A stretch of DNA of 42,257 nucleotides from Zoogloea sp. (GCF_028689785.1 NZ_JAQVCN010000043.1:1-42257), one strand, 5' to 3'. Positions 24,912 to 33,568 are shown, counted from the stretch's first letter. Translations and numbers: made by a program. Notes: generated by a model not told the origin, from the sequence alone.

Positions 24912-26333
24912 TCACTGCGCAGCGGTCCACTCCAGCAGTGCGTCCTGGGCTTCACGGGCTGCGCCGGCATTGGGGTGGTTGATCATGAGCACCACGGCGT
25001 AGCGCCGGCCGCTGGCACCCAGCACGTAACCTGCCAGGCTACGTACCCCGTCCAGCGTGCCCGTCTTGATGTGGGCTGTGCCGGCGGCAGGGCTGTTGGC
25101 GACGCGGCGCCGGGCCGTGCCGTCACGTCCGGCAATCGGCAGGGACGACATCAGTTCGGGCATCGTCCTGCTGCGCCAGGCGGCCCGCAGCAGATCGCCA
25201 AGGCTGAGGGCGGTCACGCGTTCGTTACGTGACAGTCCCGCGCCGTTTTCGATGACCAGCCCCTCCGTGGAGATGCCCGATGCCCTCAGGCTGCGTTCGA
25301 CCACCCGTGCCCCGGCAGCGGCGGAGTCACGGCCCGGCTCGGCCAGTGCGCCAAGGGTGGCCAGCACGTGGCGGGCGATCACATTGTTCGACCATTTGTT
25401 CATGTCGCGCAGCACCTCCGGCAGCGCCGGCGAGCTGGACTCGACCAGCACCTGGCTGCCCTGGGGCGGTGGTGCCTCGCGGAAGTGCCCTGAGATCTCT
25501 CCGCCCAGCTCGCGCCACAACGCCCGAAACAGCCCCTCGAACAATCGTTCGGGGGGGAGCGGGGCGAGGTTCCAGTCAAAGCTTGCAGTACATCCAAGAG
25601 GCAGGTTGCCTTCCAGACCCAGGATAGTATTGCCACTCTCCTCGCGTGGGCTTGCCGTGAGATGGGTGACGGGGTCGCCGCAGGTGTTGCCGGCAAGGCG
25701 ACGAATCCGGTTGACGACGAGCAGTCCGGTGGGTTGTGGGTCCAGGGTTGCCTCGGCACCCTCCGAGGTGGGCTGCATGCGCAGCTGGATCGATCCGAAG
25801 TCCACAGTCAGGGCGTTGGCGCCTGCGTTGTAAGGCCGCAGGGGGCGTTGGTCGAAGGCTGCGGGGTCGTGGGACGGCAGGCTGAAGAAGCTACGGTCGG
25901 TCAGGACGTCGCCTTCGATGCGCTTGACGCCGCGTGAGCGCAGCTCGCGGAGTATCAGCCACAGTCGCTCTCTTGACAGGCGCGGGTCTCCACCGCCGAT
26001 GATCGACAGGTCGCCCTTTAGCACGCCATCCCGGATCGGCGCACCGACCATGATGCGGGTCTTCCAGGTGAAGGTCGGACCGAGCTGATCGAGGGCTGCA
26101 AACGTCGTCACCAGCTTCATCACGGAGGCCGGGTTCATTGGGGCGGTGACGCGGTGGCTCAGCAGCGCCGACGCCCCTTCCACATCCTGAATCAGCACGC
26201 TGGTTGCACTCTGGGGAATGCCGTTGCGGGCAAGGCTGGCGTCAAGGGCCGCTGGCCAGCGCTCTCCACCACTTGCCGGGGCGGTTGTGAGGGTCAGGGT
26301 GAGAACGAGCAGCGCTATGGCGGGGGCAGGCAT
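24912..26333 (-). CDS. dacB: D-alanyl-D-alanine carboxypeptidase/endopeptidase (PBP4)
   Basis: The protein has 473 residues including a signal peptide (about 1-22). The class C penicillin-binding triad is complete: Ser70-x-x-Lys73 in NPASVMKLVT, SNN in KWSNNVIARHVL, and KTG in HIKTGTLDGVRSLAGYV. A large insert between the first two motifs (about 100-260) is typical of PBP4/DacB. It trims and cross-cuts peptidoglycan in the periplasm. The gene is monocistronic on the minus strand. A -10-like CATAAT (26372-26367 on the minus strand) lies 34 bases upstream, inside an inverted repeat. Confidence 0.95.
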   Translation of the reverse strand: MPAPAIALLVLTLTLTTAPASGGERWPAALDASLARNGIPQSATSVLIQDVEGASALLSHRVTAPMNPASVMKLVTTFAALDQLGPTFTWKTRIMVGAPIRDGVLKGDLSIIGGGDPRLSRERLWLILRELRSRGVKRIEGDVLTDRSFFSLPSHDPAAFDQRPLRPYNAGANALTVDFGSIQLRMQPTSEGAEATLDPQPTGLLVVNRIRRLAGNTCGDPVTHLTASPREESGNTILGLEGNLPLGCTASFDWNLAPLPPERLFEGLFRALWRELGGEISGHFREAPPPQGSQVLVESSSPALPEVLRDMNKWSNNVIARHVLATLGALAEPGRDSAAAGARVVERSLRASGISTEGLVIENGAGLSRNERVTALSLGDLLRAAWRSRTMPELMSSLPIAGRDGTARRRVANSPAAGTAHIKTGTLDGVRSLAGYVLGASGRRYAVVLMINHPNAGAAREAQDALLEWTAAQ

Positions 26334-26357
26334 GGGGCTTGGGGGATAGGGTGGTGT

Positions 26358-26388
26358 CGGCAGGTGATTATGCCGCTGTGGCCTGCCG
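26358..26388 (-). promoter_or_regulatory. Candidate dacB promoter within an inverted repeat
   Basis: CGGCAGG (26358-26364) and CCTGCCG (26382-26388) flank a minus-strand CATAAT, a plausible -10 for dacB. The -35 match is poor. The arrangement could let a repressor or hairpin act at the promoter. Confidence 0.3.
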
Positions 26389-26511
26389 GTGTTTTGTTGC
26401 GCCGCAGCATAAATCGGGATCTTTCATGTCTTTGCGCCGGTTTCCTTCCTGTCCGGGAAGCCTGAGAACGCCATAATTCCCAATGCTGGCGCGGGTTTAG
26501 GCCACTAGCCC

Positions 26512-26540
26512 TTTTTTTGGGTAAGGGTTTTCGCTATACT
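26512..26540 (+). promoter_or_regulatory. Candidate promoter of the petABC operon
   Basis: TATACT at 26535-26540 is a strong -10 hexamer, with a T-rich segment (26512-26518) at -35 distance. It lies 56 bases upstream of petA. The rest of the 263-bp gap between dacB and petA shows nothing else I can name. Confidence 0.5.
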
Positions 26541-26596
26541 CCGCAGGTTTTCCGTATTGCGATCTTCGAAGTCTCTTTTATTGAGGTTAGTGGGCC

Positions 26597-27190
26597 ATGA
26601 GCGTGGATCAGAAAGTAGATGCGGGTCGGCGCCAGCTGTTGCTGGTGACGTCGGCGGCAGGGGGCGTGGGCGCAGTCGCCGCGGCCGTGCCGTTCGTCGC
26701 GAGCCTGACGCCGTCGGAGCGTGCGAAGGCAGCCGGTGCGCCGGTTGAAGTGGATATCAGCAAGCTGGGCCCGGGTCAGATGATGACCGTCGAGTGGCGC
26801 GGCAAGCCGGTGTGGATCATCAACCGCACCAAGGAAATGCTGGATTCCCTGAAAAAGACCGATAGTGAAGTCAGCGATCCGGCTTCCGACAAGCCGATGC
26901 AGCCGGCTTATGCCAAGAACGAAACCCGCTCCATCAAGCCGGAAATCCTGGTGGCGGTCGGTATCTGTACCCACCTTGGCTGCTCTCCGTCCGACAAGTT
27001 CAAGACTGGTGCCGAGAGTGGCGTTTCGCCTGACTGGGCCGGCGGCTTCCTGTGCCCCTGTCACGGCTCCACCTTCGATATGGCCGGCCGTGTTTATAAG
27101 AGCAAGCCTGCACCGGATAACCTCGAGATTCCGCCGCACAAGTATCTGGCCGATACCAAGATCCTGATCGGCGAAGACGGAAAGGCATAA
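26597..27190 (+). CDS. petA: Ubiquinol-cytochrome c reductase, Rieske iron-sulfur subunit
   Basis: This 197-residue subunit of the bc1 complex carries electrons from ubiquinol to cytochrome c1. The N-terminal twin-arginine motif (GRRQLLL, 10-16) and following hydrophobic helix form the Tat-dependent membrane anchor. The 2Fe-2S ligands are in CTHLGC (Cys124, His126, Cys129) and CPCHGS (Cys153, Cys155, His156); two are Cys and two are His, with the disulfide Cys129/Cys155. The ATG is preceded by GAGG and a short spacer. It is the first gene of petABC, with 3 bases to petB. Confidence 0.96.
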   Translation: MSVDQKVDAGRRQLLLVTSAAGGVGAVAAAVPFVASLTPSERAKAAGAPVEVDISKLGPGQMMTVEWRGKPVWIINRTKEMLDSLKKTDSEVSDPASDKPMQPAYAKNETRSIKPEILVAVGICTHLGCSPSDKFKTGAESGVSPDWAGGFLCPCHGSTFDMAGRVYKSKPAPDNLEIPPHKYLADTKILIGEDGKA

Positions 27191-27193
27191 ACG

Positions 27194-28459
27194 ATGACCA
27201 CCAAAGCTCAAGCGGTAATCGACTGGGTTGACGAGCGTTTTCCGCTGACGTCCTCCATCAAGGGGCACCTCACTGAGTATTACGCCCCCAAGAACTTCAA
27301 CTTCTGGTACTTCTTTGGTTCCCTGGCCCTGCTGGTCCTGGTGATTCAGATCGTTACCGGCATCTTCCTGGTCATGCACTACAAACCTGATGCGTCCCTC
27401 AACGCGTCCGGTGTGCCGGTGGCGTTTGCCTCTGTCGAATACATCATGCGCGACGTGCCGGGCGGCTGGCTGATCCGCTACATGCACTCCACGGGCGCCT
27501 CGGCGTTCTTCATCGTGGTGTATCTGCACATGTTCCGCGGTCTGCTCTACGGTTCCTACCGCAAGCCCCGCGAACTCATCTGGATTTTCGGCACCCTGAT
27601 CTTCCTGGCGCTGATGGCCGAGGCCTTCATGGGCTACCTGCTGCCCTGGGGGCAGATGTCCTTCTGGGGCGCCCAGGTGATCGTGAACCTGTTCTCTGCG
27701 ATTCCCGTCATCGGTCCCGACCTTTCGGTCGTGATTCGTGGCGACTTCGTGGTGTCCGACGCGACCCTGAACCGCTTCTTCTCCTTCCACGTCATCGCCG
27801 TGCCGCTGATTCTCATCGGCCTGGTGGCAGCCCACATCGTTGCTCTGCACGAGGTTGGTTCCAACAACCCGGATGGCGTTGAGATCAAGAAGAAGAAGGG
27901 CCCTGATGGTCACCCGCTGGATGGCATTCCCTTCCACCCCTATTACACCGTCAAGGACATTGTGGGTGTGGTCGGCTTCCTGATCGTCTTCTCCTTCATC
28001 GTGTTCTTCGCACCTGAAGGTGGCGGCTACTTCCTGGAATTCAACAACTTCATTCCCGCCGATCCGCTGAAGACTCCCCCGCACATCGCGCCGGTCTGGT
28101 ATTTCACCCCGTTCTACTCGATCCTGCGTGCGGTCACCTATCCGCTGCTCGGCATCGACGCGAAGTTCTGGGGGGTGGTGGCCATGGGCGCAGCCGTGGT
28201 GATCATCGCCTTCCTGCCCTGGCTGGACCGCAGTCCGGTGAAGTCGATCCGCTACAAGGGCGGTCTGTTCAAGGCCATTCTGGCGATCTTCATCGTTGCC
28301 TTCTTCATCCTCGGCTACCTTGGCGTTCTGCCTCCGACCCCGGGTCGCACCCTGGTATCCCAGATCTGCTCGGTGATCTACTTCGGCTTCTTCCTGTTGA
28401 TGCCGTGGTACTCCAAGATGGACAAGTGCAAGCCCGAGCCTGATCGGGTGACCGGTTAA
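27194..28459 (+). CDS. petB: Ubiquinol-cytochrome c reductase, cytochrome b subunit
   Basis: This polytopic membrane protein of 421 residues is the full-length bc1 type with eight helices, not the split b6/IV form. Haem-ligand histidines are visible in helix B (RYMHSTGASAFFIVVYLHMFRGLLYGSYR) and helix D (SFHVIAVPLILIGLVAAHIVALHEVG). The quinol-oxidation-site motif reads PVWY (in IAPVWYFTPFY) instead of PEWY, a variant known in beta- and gammaproteobacteria. The TAA stop overlaps the petC ATG (TAATG). It forms the catalytic core of proton-translocating quinol oxidation with petA and petC. Confidence 0.96.
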   Translation: MTTKAQAVIDWVDERFPLTSSIKGHLTEYYAPKNFNFWYFFGSLALLVLVIQIVTGIFLVMHYKPDASLNASGVPVAFASVEYIMRDVPGGWLIRYMHSTGASAFFIVVYLHMFRGLLYGSYRKPRELIWIFGTLIFLALMAEAFMGYLLPWGQMSFWGAQVIVNLFSAIPVIGPDLSVVIRGDFVVSDATLNRFFSFHVIAVPLILIGLVAAHIVALHEVGSNNPDGVEIKKKKGPDGHPLDGIPFHPYYTVKDIVGVVGFLIVFSFIVFFAPEGGGYFLEFNNFIPADPLKTPPHIAPVWYFTPFYSILRAVTYPLLGIDAKFWGVVAMGAAVVIIAFLPWLDRSPVKSIRYKGGLFKAILAIFIVAFFILGYLGVLPPTPGRTLVSQICSVIYFGFFLLMPWYSKMDKCKPEPDRVTG

Positions 28460-29217
28460 TGAGAATGAAAGCCATGAAAAAACTTTTGACGTCTCTCCTG
28501 TTCGCACCGCTGCTTGCCTTTGCAAGCGGTGCCGAACTGCACCTCGACAAGGCTCCGGTGTCCACCGACCCGGCTGCACTGCAGAACGGTGCAAAGCTTT
28601 TCGTCAACTACTGCCTCAACTGCCACGGCGCCAGCTACATGCGCTACAACCGGCTCCAGGAGCTGGGTCTGTCCGAGCAGGCCATCAAGGACAACCTGAT
28701 GTTCACCGCCGACAAGGTCGGCGAGCCGATGCGCATCGCCATGCAGCGTGATGAAGCCAAGGCCTGGTTCGGTGCCGCCCCTCCGGATCTCACCGTGATC
28801 TCGCGTTCCCGTGCGTCCGAGTTCGGCAGCGGTGCGGACTGGCTGTATACCTATCTGCGCAGCTTCTATCGTGACAGCGAGCGTCCGACCGGCTGGAACA
28901 ACGTGGTTTTTGAGAATGTGGGCATGCCCCATGTTCTTTATGAACTGCAAGGCGAGCAGATTGCCAAAGTGAGCGAGAAGGACGATGGCCATGGCGGCAA
29001 GATCAAGGAGATTTCCCTTGAGCTGGCCAAGCCGGGCAAGCTGTCCAAGGAAGAGTACGACAAGGCAAGCGCCGATCTCGTCTCCTACCTGGTTTGGATG
29101 GGCGAGCCGATGGCCGAGAAGCGTAAGAACATCGGTACTGCGGTGATTGCCTTTTTGGGTCTGCTCTTCGTTCTTTCCTATCTTCTGAAGAAGAATTACT
29201 GGAAAGACGTCCACTAA
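28459..29217 (+). CDS. petC: Ubiquinol-cytochrome c reductase, cytochrome c1 subunit
   Basis: The protein has 252 residues. The signal peptide (to about FASGA, residue 25) is followed by the c-type haem site CLNCH (Cys52, Cys55, His56). Conserved APPDLTVISRSR and a C-terminal anchor helix (GTAVIAFLGLLFVLSYLLKKNYW) are typical of cytochrome c1. The start may be ATG 28459 (overlapping petB TAA), 28465 or 28474; the last gives the neatest signal peptide (MKKLLTSLLF). It takes electrons from the Rieske centre and passes them to soluble cytochromes, possibly the small c-type cytochrome at 40317. Confidence 0.95.
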   Translation: MRMKAMKKLLTSLLFAPLLAFASGAELHLDKAPVSTDPAALQNGAKLFVNYCLNCHGASYMRYNRLQELGLSEQAIKDNLMFTADKVGEPMRIAMQRDEAKAWFGAAPPDLTVISRSRASEFGSGADWLYTYLRSFYRDSERPTGWNNVVFENVGMPHVLYELQGEQIAKVSEKDDGHGGKIKEISLELAKPGKLSKEEYDKASADLVSYLVWMGEPMAEKRKNIGTAVIAFLGLLFVLSYLLKKNYWKDVH

Positions 29218-29264
29218 TCGGCGGAAGGTTTCGCCGATGCAGTCACTTGCTGTCACTGAGCAAG

Positions 29265-29293
29265 ACGCACCACGCGCCCGTCGCGTGGTGCGT
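29265..29293. repeat. Perfect 12-bp hairpin in the petC-sspA gap
   Basis: ACGCACCACGCG (29265-29276) and CGCGTGGTGCGT (29282-29293) are perfect inverted repeats around a five-base loop, ending 30 bases before the sspA start. No T-run follows, so it is not an ordinary terminator. It may limit read-through, protect the petABC mRNA 3' end, or act as an operator. Confidence 0.5.
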
Positions 29294-29323
29294 GATACCG
29301 AGTATTCGTGGGGTAACACAACG

Positions 29324-29920
29324 ATGATGAATTTGTATTCCGGAACGACAGATCCTTTCAGTCACCGGTGCCGTATCGTGCTCTTTGAAAAGGGCATGGA
29401 TTTCCAGGTGATTGATGTCGATCTCTTCAACAAGCCGGAAGACATCGCCGTCATCAACCCGTATAACCGGGTTCCGGTGCTGGTTGATCGTGACCTCGTG
29501 CTTTACGAGTCCAACATCATCAACGAGTACATCGACGAGCGTTTCCCGCATCCCCAACTGATGCCGCCCGACCCCATCATGCGTGCCCGGGCCCGTCAGT
29601 TGTTGCACACTTTCGAGCTTGAGCTGTTCTCCCATATCGAAGCCCTGGAGAAGAACCCCAAGGGCGCCGACAAGGAGCGTGCCCATGTGCGCGATCAATT
29701 GACTCAGCTGGCGCCGATCTTCACCAAGCAGAAATTCCTGCTGGGCGAAGAGTTCTCCATGCTGGATGTAGCGATCGCCCCCTTGCTGTGGCGTCTCGAT
29801 CATTACGGCATCGAGCTGCCCCGTTCGGCAGCTCCTTTGATGAAGTATGCTGAGCGCATTTTCAGCCGTCAGGGCTTTATCGATGCGATGACGCCCTCCG
29901 AGAAGGTCATGCGTCGCTGA
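29324..29920 (+). CDS. sspA: Stringent starvation protein A homologue (GST fold)
   Basis: This protein of 198 residues has the thioredoxin-like N-terminal domain of SspA (MNLYSGTTDPFSHRCRIVLFEKG...VPVLVDRDLVLYESNIINEYIDERFPHP) and an all-helical GST C-terminal domain (FLLGEEFSMLDVAIAPLLWRL). SspA binds RNA polymerase and helps cells survive acid and starvation; it is not thought to be an active glutathione transferase. I start at ATG 29324, which gives the family length. An upstream start at 29237 would run through a perfect hairpin. It follows petABC and precedes sspB, the conserved order in betaproteobacteria. Confidence 0.93.
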   Translation: MMNLYSGTTDPFSHRCRIVLFEKGMDFQVIDVDLFNKPEDIAVINPYNRVPVLVDRDLVLYESNIINEYIDERFPHPQLMPPDPIMRARARQLLHTFELELFSHIEALEKNPKGADKERAHVRDQLTQLAPIFTKQKFLLGEEFSMLDVAIAPLLWRLDHYGIELPRSAAPLMKYAERIFSRQGFIDAMTPSEKVMRR

Positions 29921-30017
29921 GTCTTGCATCCCGGGCCGCGCTCTGTCGCGGCCCTGTCTATTCTTTCTCTTTTCTGTGGCCTTTCTCTCGGCCTCGTTTG
30001 TCTTCAAGGTCCCGGTC

Positions 30018-30464
30018 ATGAGCGACGCTTCCACCAAGCCTTATCTGATTCGTGCCATTCATGAATGGTGTGTCGATCAGGGGCTGACACCCTATCTCGC
30101 TGTGGCGGTTGATGGCCGTACCATGGTGCCGCGTAGCTTTGTGCAGGATGGTCAGATTGTTCTGAACATCGGGCCGGATGCGACCCAGAGTCTGGTTATG
30201 GGCAACGAGCTGATCGCCTTTCAGGCCCGTTTTGGTGGCGTCGCGCAGAATATCTCCGTCCCTGTCGATAACGTGTCGGCCATTTATGCCCGCGAAAACG
30301 GTCATGGTATGGCGTTTGAACTGGCCTCTGGCTTCGAGCACGAAGCCGGGGAGGATGCGCCTGAGTTCGCCCCTGACGGGGCTGACGATGCCGGGCCGGG
30401 CCAGGAAGTATCGACCGAGTCTGGCAAGGCGGGGCTTCGTAGCCATCTGAAACTGGTCAAATAA
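30018..30464 (+). CDS. sspB: ClpXP protease specificity-enhancing factor SspB
   Basis: The protein has 148 residues. The fold-defining stretch is KPYLIRAIHEWCVDQGLTPYLAV...VPRSFVQDGQIVLNIGPDATQSLVMGNELIAFQARFGGVAQNISVPVDNVSAIYARENGHGM, which binds ssrA-tagged peptides. A flexible acidic linker (about 100-138) leads to a short C-terminal tail (LRSHLKLVK), the ClpX-docking peptide. It delivers tagged substrates to ClpXP. ATG 30018 is favoured over 29976, because AAGGT precedes it and the protein then begins like its homologues. It is downstream of sspA and probably co-transcribed. Confidence 0.94.
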   Translation: MSDASTKPYLIRAIHEWCVDQGLTPYLAVAVDGRTMVPRSFVQDGQIVLNIGPDATQSLVMGNELIAFQARFGGVAQNISVPVDNVSAIYARENGHGMAFELASGFEHEAGEDAPEFAPDGADDAGPGQEVSTESGKAGLRSHLKLVK

Positions 30465-30564
30465 GCTCAGCATTACACCTCCGGCCCTTGACCTTGCTCA
30501 GGGAAGTTGTTCTTGCCGAGGTATAAAGTGGCGCGCAATTTTTCAAATCTTGAGGTTTCAGCGC

Positions 30565-31053
30565 ATGGCTGCCATGGAATGGACTGACAAACTGGCTCTG
30601 GGTCTGGGGCCGATGGACGATACTCATCAAGAGTTCGTCGATGCCTATAACCGCTTGCTTGCGGCCTCCGGTGAAGCTCAGCTGATAGAGATGGATGCGT
30701 TCATCGCGCACACCGTCGAGCATTTCGACCAGGAAAACCGCTGGATGGAGTTGATCGGCTTTCCGGGCTGCCACAAGGCGGAGCATGATCGCGTCCTGGC
30801 CGTCTGTCGTGATGTGCGTAAGCGCATGGAGCGGGGCGATGCCGCTCTTGGACGCCAGCTGCTGCAGGAGTTGCCTATCTGGTTCGACAATCACGTCGCC
30901 ACCATGGATTCTGCGCTTGCCGCATACATTGATTCGATCGGGTTTGACACCCAGACGGGCGAGATTCGTAATCCACCTCAGGAAGGGGGCGAGGATGGAT
31001 CTTCCGCCTGCTGCACGCCGCCCACCCAGAAGGCGGACAGCCTGCCGGCCTGA
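30565..31053 (+). CDS. Bacteriohemerythrin
   Basis: A single hemerythrin domain of about 130 residues in a 162-residue protein. All seven di-iron ligands are present at the expected spacing: His21, His53, Glu57, His70, His74, His110 and Asp115. Such proteins bind oxygen reversibly and deliver or sense it. The start is ATG 30565 with GAGG at 30552-30555; the frame is also open from a TTG at 30550 that overlaps this ribosome-binding site. The C-terminal 30 residues are a Pro/Gly-rich tail with a CC pair, not part of the domain. TATAAA at 30522-30527 may be its -10. It follows the respiratory cluster, which fits an oxygen-handling role. Confidence 0.92.
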   Translation: MAAMEWTDKLALGLGPMDDTHQEFVDAYNRLLAASGEAQLIEMDAFIAHTVEHFDQENRWMELIGFPGCHKAEHDRVLAVCRDVRKRMERGDAALGRQLLQELPIWFDNHVATMDSALAAYIDSIGFDTQTGEIRNPPQEGGEDGSSACCTPPTQKADSLPA

Positions 31054-31222
31054 CGTCCGTCGATTCAGTGTGCTCCGGCCCCACCGTGGGTCGGGTGTTA
31101 GCCTTCCTGCTTTTTTCCGGGTTTCGCTCTGAAACCTTCCCCTTGGTGCCCTTTGGCGTCCCTCCTGCACTGTCCTTGCCTCCAGTGTGCCCGGGAGGGC
31201 GCAAAGTAGTTGGAGCAAGGGC

Positions 31223-31249
31223 TAAAGTCCCTGCTTTGGGGGACGATAT
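31223..31249 (+). promoter_or_regulatory. Sigma-28 (FliA) promoter of the PilZ gene
   Basis: TAAAGTCC (31223-31230), an 11-base spacer and GACGATAT (31242-31249) match the flagellar sigma-28 consensus TAAAGTTT-N11-GCCGATAA at the exact spacing, with 6 of 8 positions in each half. Transcription would start about 31256, leaving a leader of about 27 bases before ATG 31283. Confidence 0.7.
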
Positions 31250-31282
31250 GAATTGCACTTGAATCCCGTGGGTGGGTGTGCG

Positions 31283-32161
31283 ATGTCCTTTGTGCGAGTC
31301 AATAGTGGTGAGGTTGAGGTTGGCCGCCCGGTACCCTGGCCCCTTTACGATGATCGCCATCAGCTCCTGCTGGCTCGTGGCGTCGTTGTCGAGACTGAGT
31401 CCCAGAAAAATGCGCTCATCGAGCGCGGTCTTTTCCGCAAACTGAAGGTGAGCGAGACCCGTCCGAGCCAGGAGCTCGGTGGTCGCCCTGCGGACGACTT
31501 GTGCGGCTTTGACGAGATCAAGCTGGATATTGGCGATACCCTACAGTTGCAGACACAGAGTGACAGCGGCCAGTCGCGTTATTACGTCAAGCTGATCGGT
31601 TACCTCAAGGGCAAGAGCATCATCGTCACCACCCCGACCCAGGAAGGCAAGGTTCTCCTGATGCGGGAAGGGCAGAGCTTTGTGGTGCGTATGTTTTCGG
31701 GAAAGAGTGTTTTCGCCTTCGGCGCGACCATCTTCAAGGTGGCAAATGTGCCTTTCCCGCACTTGCATCTAACTTACCCGAACAGTGTCCGTGGCCTGGT
31801 GGTTCGTCGGGGCGCCCGGGCGCGGGTCAATCTCATTGCTGCCGTTGCAGGAGCAGACGGGCGTTCGCATGCGGCGACCATCCTGGATCTCAGCATCGGT
31901 GGTGCCATGCTGATCGGCAAATCACCGATGGGAGTCAAGGATGACCGGCTGGCCATCAAGTTCCGCGTGATGGTGAGTGATGTGGAGCAGTTTCTGACCA
32001 TTCCGGCCGTGCTGCGCTCTGTTCATGCCACGGCAACACCGGAAGGGGGGGGGCCCCAGATTCAGCATGGGGTCCAGTTCGAGGATTTGCCCCATGCCGA
32101 GCAGGTCGTATTGTCGGCCTTCGTCTATCGGATCTTGTTTGAGGAGTCGGCGGACGGCTGA
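31283..32161 (+). CDS. YcgR-like PilZ-domain protein (c-di-GMP receptor)
   Basis: This 292-residue protein has an N-terminal YcgR-N-like region (about 75-165; DIGDTLQLQ...YYVKLIGYLKGKSIIVTTP) and a C-terminal PilZ domain. The c-di-GMP motif is intact: RxxxR at Arg175-Arg179 in VRRGARARV, and D-x-S-x-x-G at Asp202, Ser204 and Gly207 in DLSIGGAML. YcgR proteins bind the flagellar motor as a brake when c-di-GMP is high. Start ATG 31283 is chosen over an upstream TTG at 31253. The sigma-28 promoter 34 bases upstream supports a motility role. There is a first extra segment (1-70; SFVRVNSGEVEVGRPVPWPL) that could be a separate small domain. Confidence 0.9.
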   Translation: MSFVRVNSGEVEVGRPVPWPLYDDRHQLLLARGVVVETESQKNALIERGLFRKLKVSETRPSQELGGRPADDLCGFDEIKLDIGDTLQLQTQSDSGQSRYYVKLIGYLKGKSIIVTTPTQEGKVLLMREGQSFVVRMFSGKSVFAFGATIFKVANVPFPHLHLTYPNSVRGLVVRRGARARVNLIAAVAGADGRSHAATILDLSIGGAMLIGKSPMGVKDDRLAIKFRVMVSDVEQFLTIPAVLRSVHATATPEGGGPQIQHGVQFEDLPHAEQVVLSAFVYRILFEESADG

Positions 32162-32179
32162 TCTTTGGGCCAGCCCTGT

Positions 32180-33433
32180 TCAGGTGCGGAAGGGGAAGGC
32201 AGGCTCAGGCGTGCGGCCGGTCATGATGTCGGCCAGCGCTCGGCCCGAGCCGCATGCCAGGGTCCAGCCCAGGGTGCCATGGCCGGTGTTCAGATATAGG
32301 TTGTCGATGCGCGTGCGCCCGATCAGGGGCACGTTGCTCGGGGTTGCCGGTCGCAGGCCGCACCAGTGCTCGGCTTGTTCCAGGTTGGCGACTCCGGGAA
32401 GGTGCTCTTCCAGCCATTTCACGATGCTGGCACTGCGTGCCGGGTTGGGGCTGAGATCGAAGCCGTTCAGCTCGGCCGTGCCGGCCACTCTCAGTCGATC
32501 GCCAAGCCGCGAACACACAATGCGGCGAGATTCGTCGGTGAGGCTGTGTTTTGGGGCTCGCTCCGGATTCACGATGGGGACGGTGATCGAATAGCCCTTG
32601 ACCGGATATATCGGCAGGTGCACCCCGAAATGTGCGATCAGTGCCGGGCTGTAACTGCCTGCTGCCACGACCACGGCATCTGCCTGCAGGACACCTGCCT
32701 TGTGGTCTGCATCGAGTACGCGGATGCCGCGAATGCGGCCGCGTATCATGTCGAAATCGTAGATGCGTGCGTCGTACATGAAACGCACACCGGCTTCCCG
32801 GGCTTTGGCAGCCAACTCGCGGCAGAACAAGTGTGCGTTGCCGCTTTCGTCGTCCAGACCGTGCATGACACCGGCCAGACGCGGGCGCAGGGAGGCCAGC
32901 GCGGGCTCAAGGGCGATGGCCTCGTCCGTCATGAGGATCCGGGCGCGGATACCCAGCGCTTCGAGCTCCTTCTGGCGTGCGGGAACGGCGCTGAATTCGC
33001 GCTGGCTCTGGAAGAGGTGGAGGATGCCGGCGTCGCTGGACTCGTACTGGATGCCCGTTGCTGCCCGCAGCGCCTGCAACTCCTGACGGCTATAGATGGC
33101 GAGGTTGGCAATGGCGGTCGTGTTGCGCACGCTGCGTCCGGGCAGGCATTCGCGCAGGAAGGCGGCGGCCCAGCGCCACTGCTTGTAGTCGGCACGCAGC
33201 CGGAAAAGGAGCGGCGCATCCTTGCGGCCAAGCCAACGCAGGATGGTAGCGGGGGCTGAAGGGTTGGCCCAGGGTTCGGGGTGGCTGATGGAGATCTGGC
33301 CGCCGTTGGCAAAGCTGGTTTCCAACCCGGGTCCGGGTTGGCGCTCCACGACGGTGACACTGCAACCTGCTTGCGCCAGATACCAGGCACTTGTGACGCC
33401 TGCCAGGCCGGCGCCGATGACCAGAACTTCCAT
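32180..33433 (-). CDS. dadA: D-amino acid dehydrogenase (FAD-dependent)
   Basis: This 417-residue flavoprotein of the DAO family oxidatively deaminates D-amino acids, especially D-alanine, and passes electrons to the quinone pool. The dinucleotide motif is VIGAGLAGVTSAWYL (Gly7, 9 and 12) with Glu30 closing the fold. Family hallmarks ETSFANGGQISISHPEPWANP and the C-terminal WCGLRPATPSNVPLIGRT...LYLNTGHGTLGWTLACGSG are present. I start at ATG 33433, with CAAGG upstream; the longer frame from 33475 adds 14 residues absent in homologues. It is divergent from fbp, with 135 bases between. No alr/dadX racemase is adjacent. Confidence 0.93.
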   Translation of the reverse strand: MEVLVIGAGLAGVTSAWYLAQAGCSVTVVERQPGPGLETSFANGGQISISHPEPWANPSAPATILRWLGRKDAPLLFRLRADYKQWRWAAAFLRECLPGRSVRNTTAIANLAIYSRQELQALRAATGIQYESSDAGILHLFQSQREFSAVPARQKELEALGIRARILMTDEAIALEPALASLRPRLAGVMHGLDDESGNAHLFCRELAAKAREAGVRFMYDARIYDFDMIRGRIRGIRVLDADHKAGVLQADAVVVAAGSYSPALIAHFGVHLPIYPVKGYSITVPIVNPERAPKHSLTDESRRIVCSRLGDRLRVAGTAELNGFDLSPNPARSASIVKWLEEHLPGVANLEQAEHWCGLRPATPSNVPLIGRTRIDNLYLNTGHGTLGWTLACGSGRALADIMTGRTPEPAFPFRT

Positions 33434-33568
33434 GATGCCTTGTGATGAGTCTTTCGTAGAAGGGTGGATATCCACCGCAGCGGAATCCGGCCCGCAATCA
33501 TAAACGACGAAAGGCCTCGATCCGGGCGATAATCCTTACTTTTACAGGTTATTCCGGAGAGTCGAGTC

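Noticed and set aside
26534-28594. A 686-codon open frame on the minus strand
   Set aside because: It is antisense to petA and petB, rich in His/Gln/Asp, with no recognisable domain; the sense strand encodes the bc1 complex.
33501-33532. TAAACGAC...GGCGATAA upstream of fbp as a second sigma-28 promoter
   Set aside because: The spacer is 16 bases; sigma-28 needs 11. The halves are therefore a chance match.
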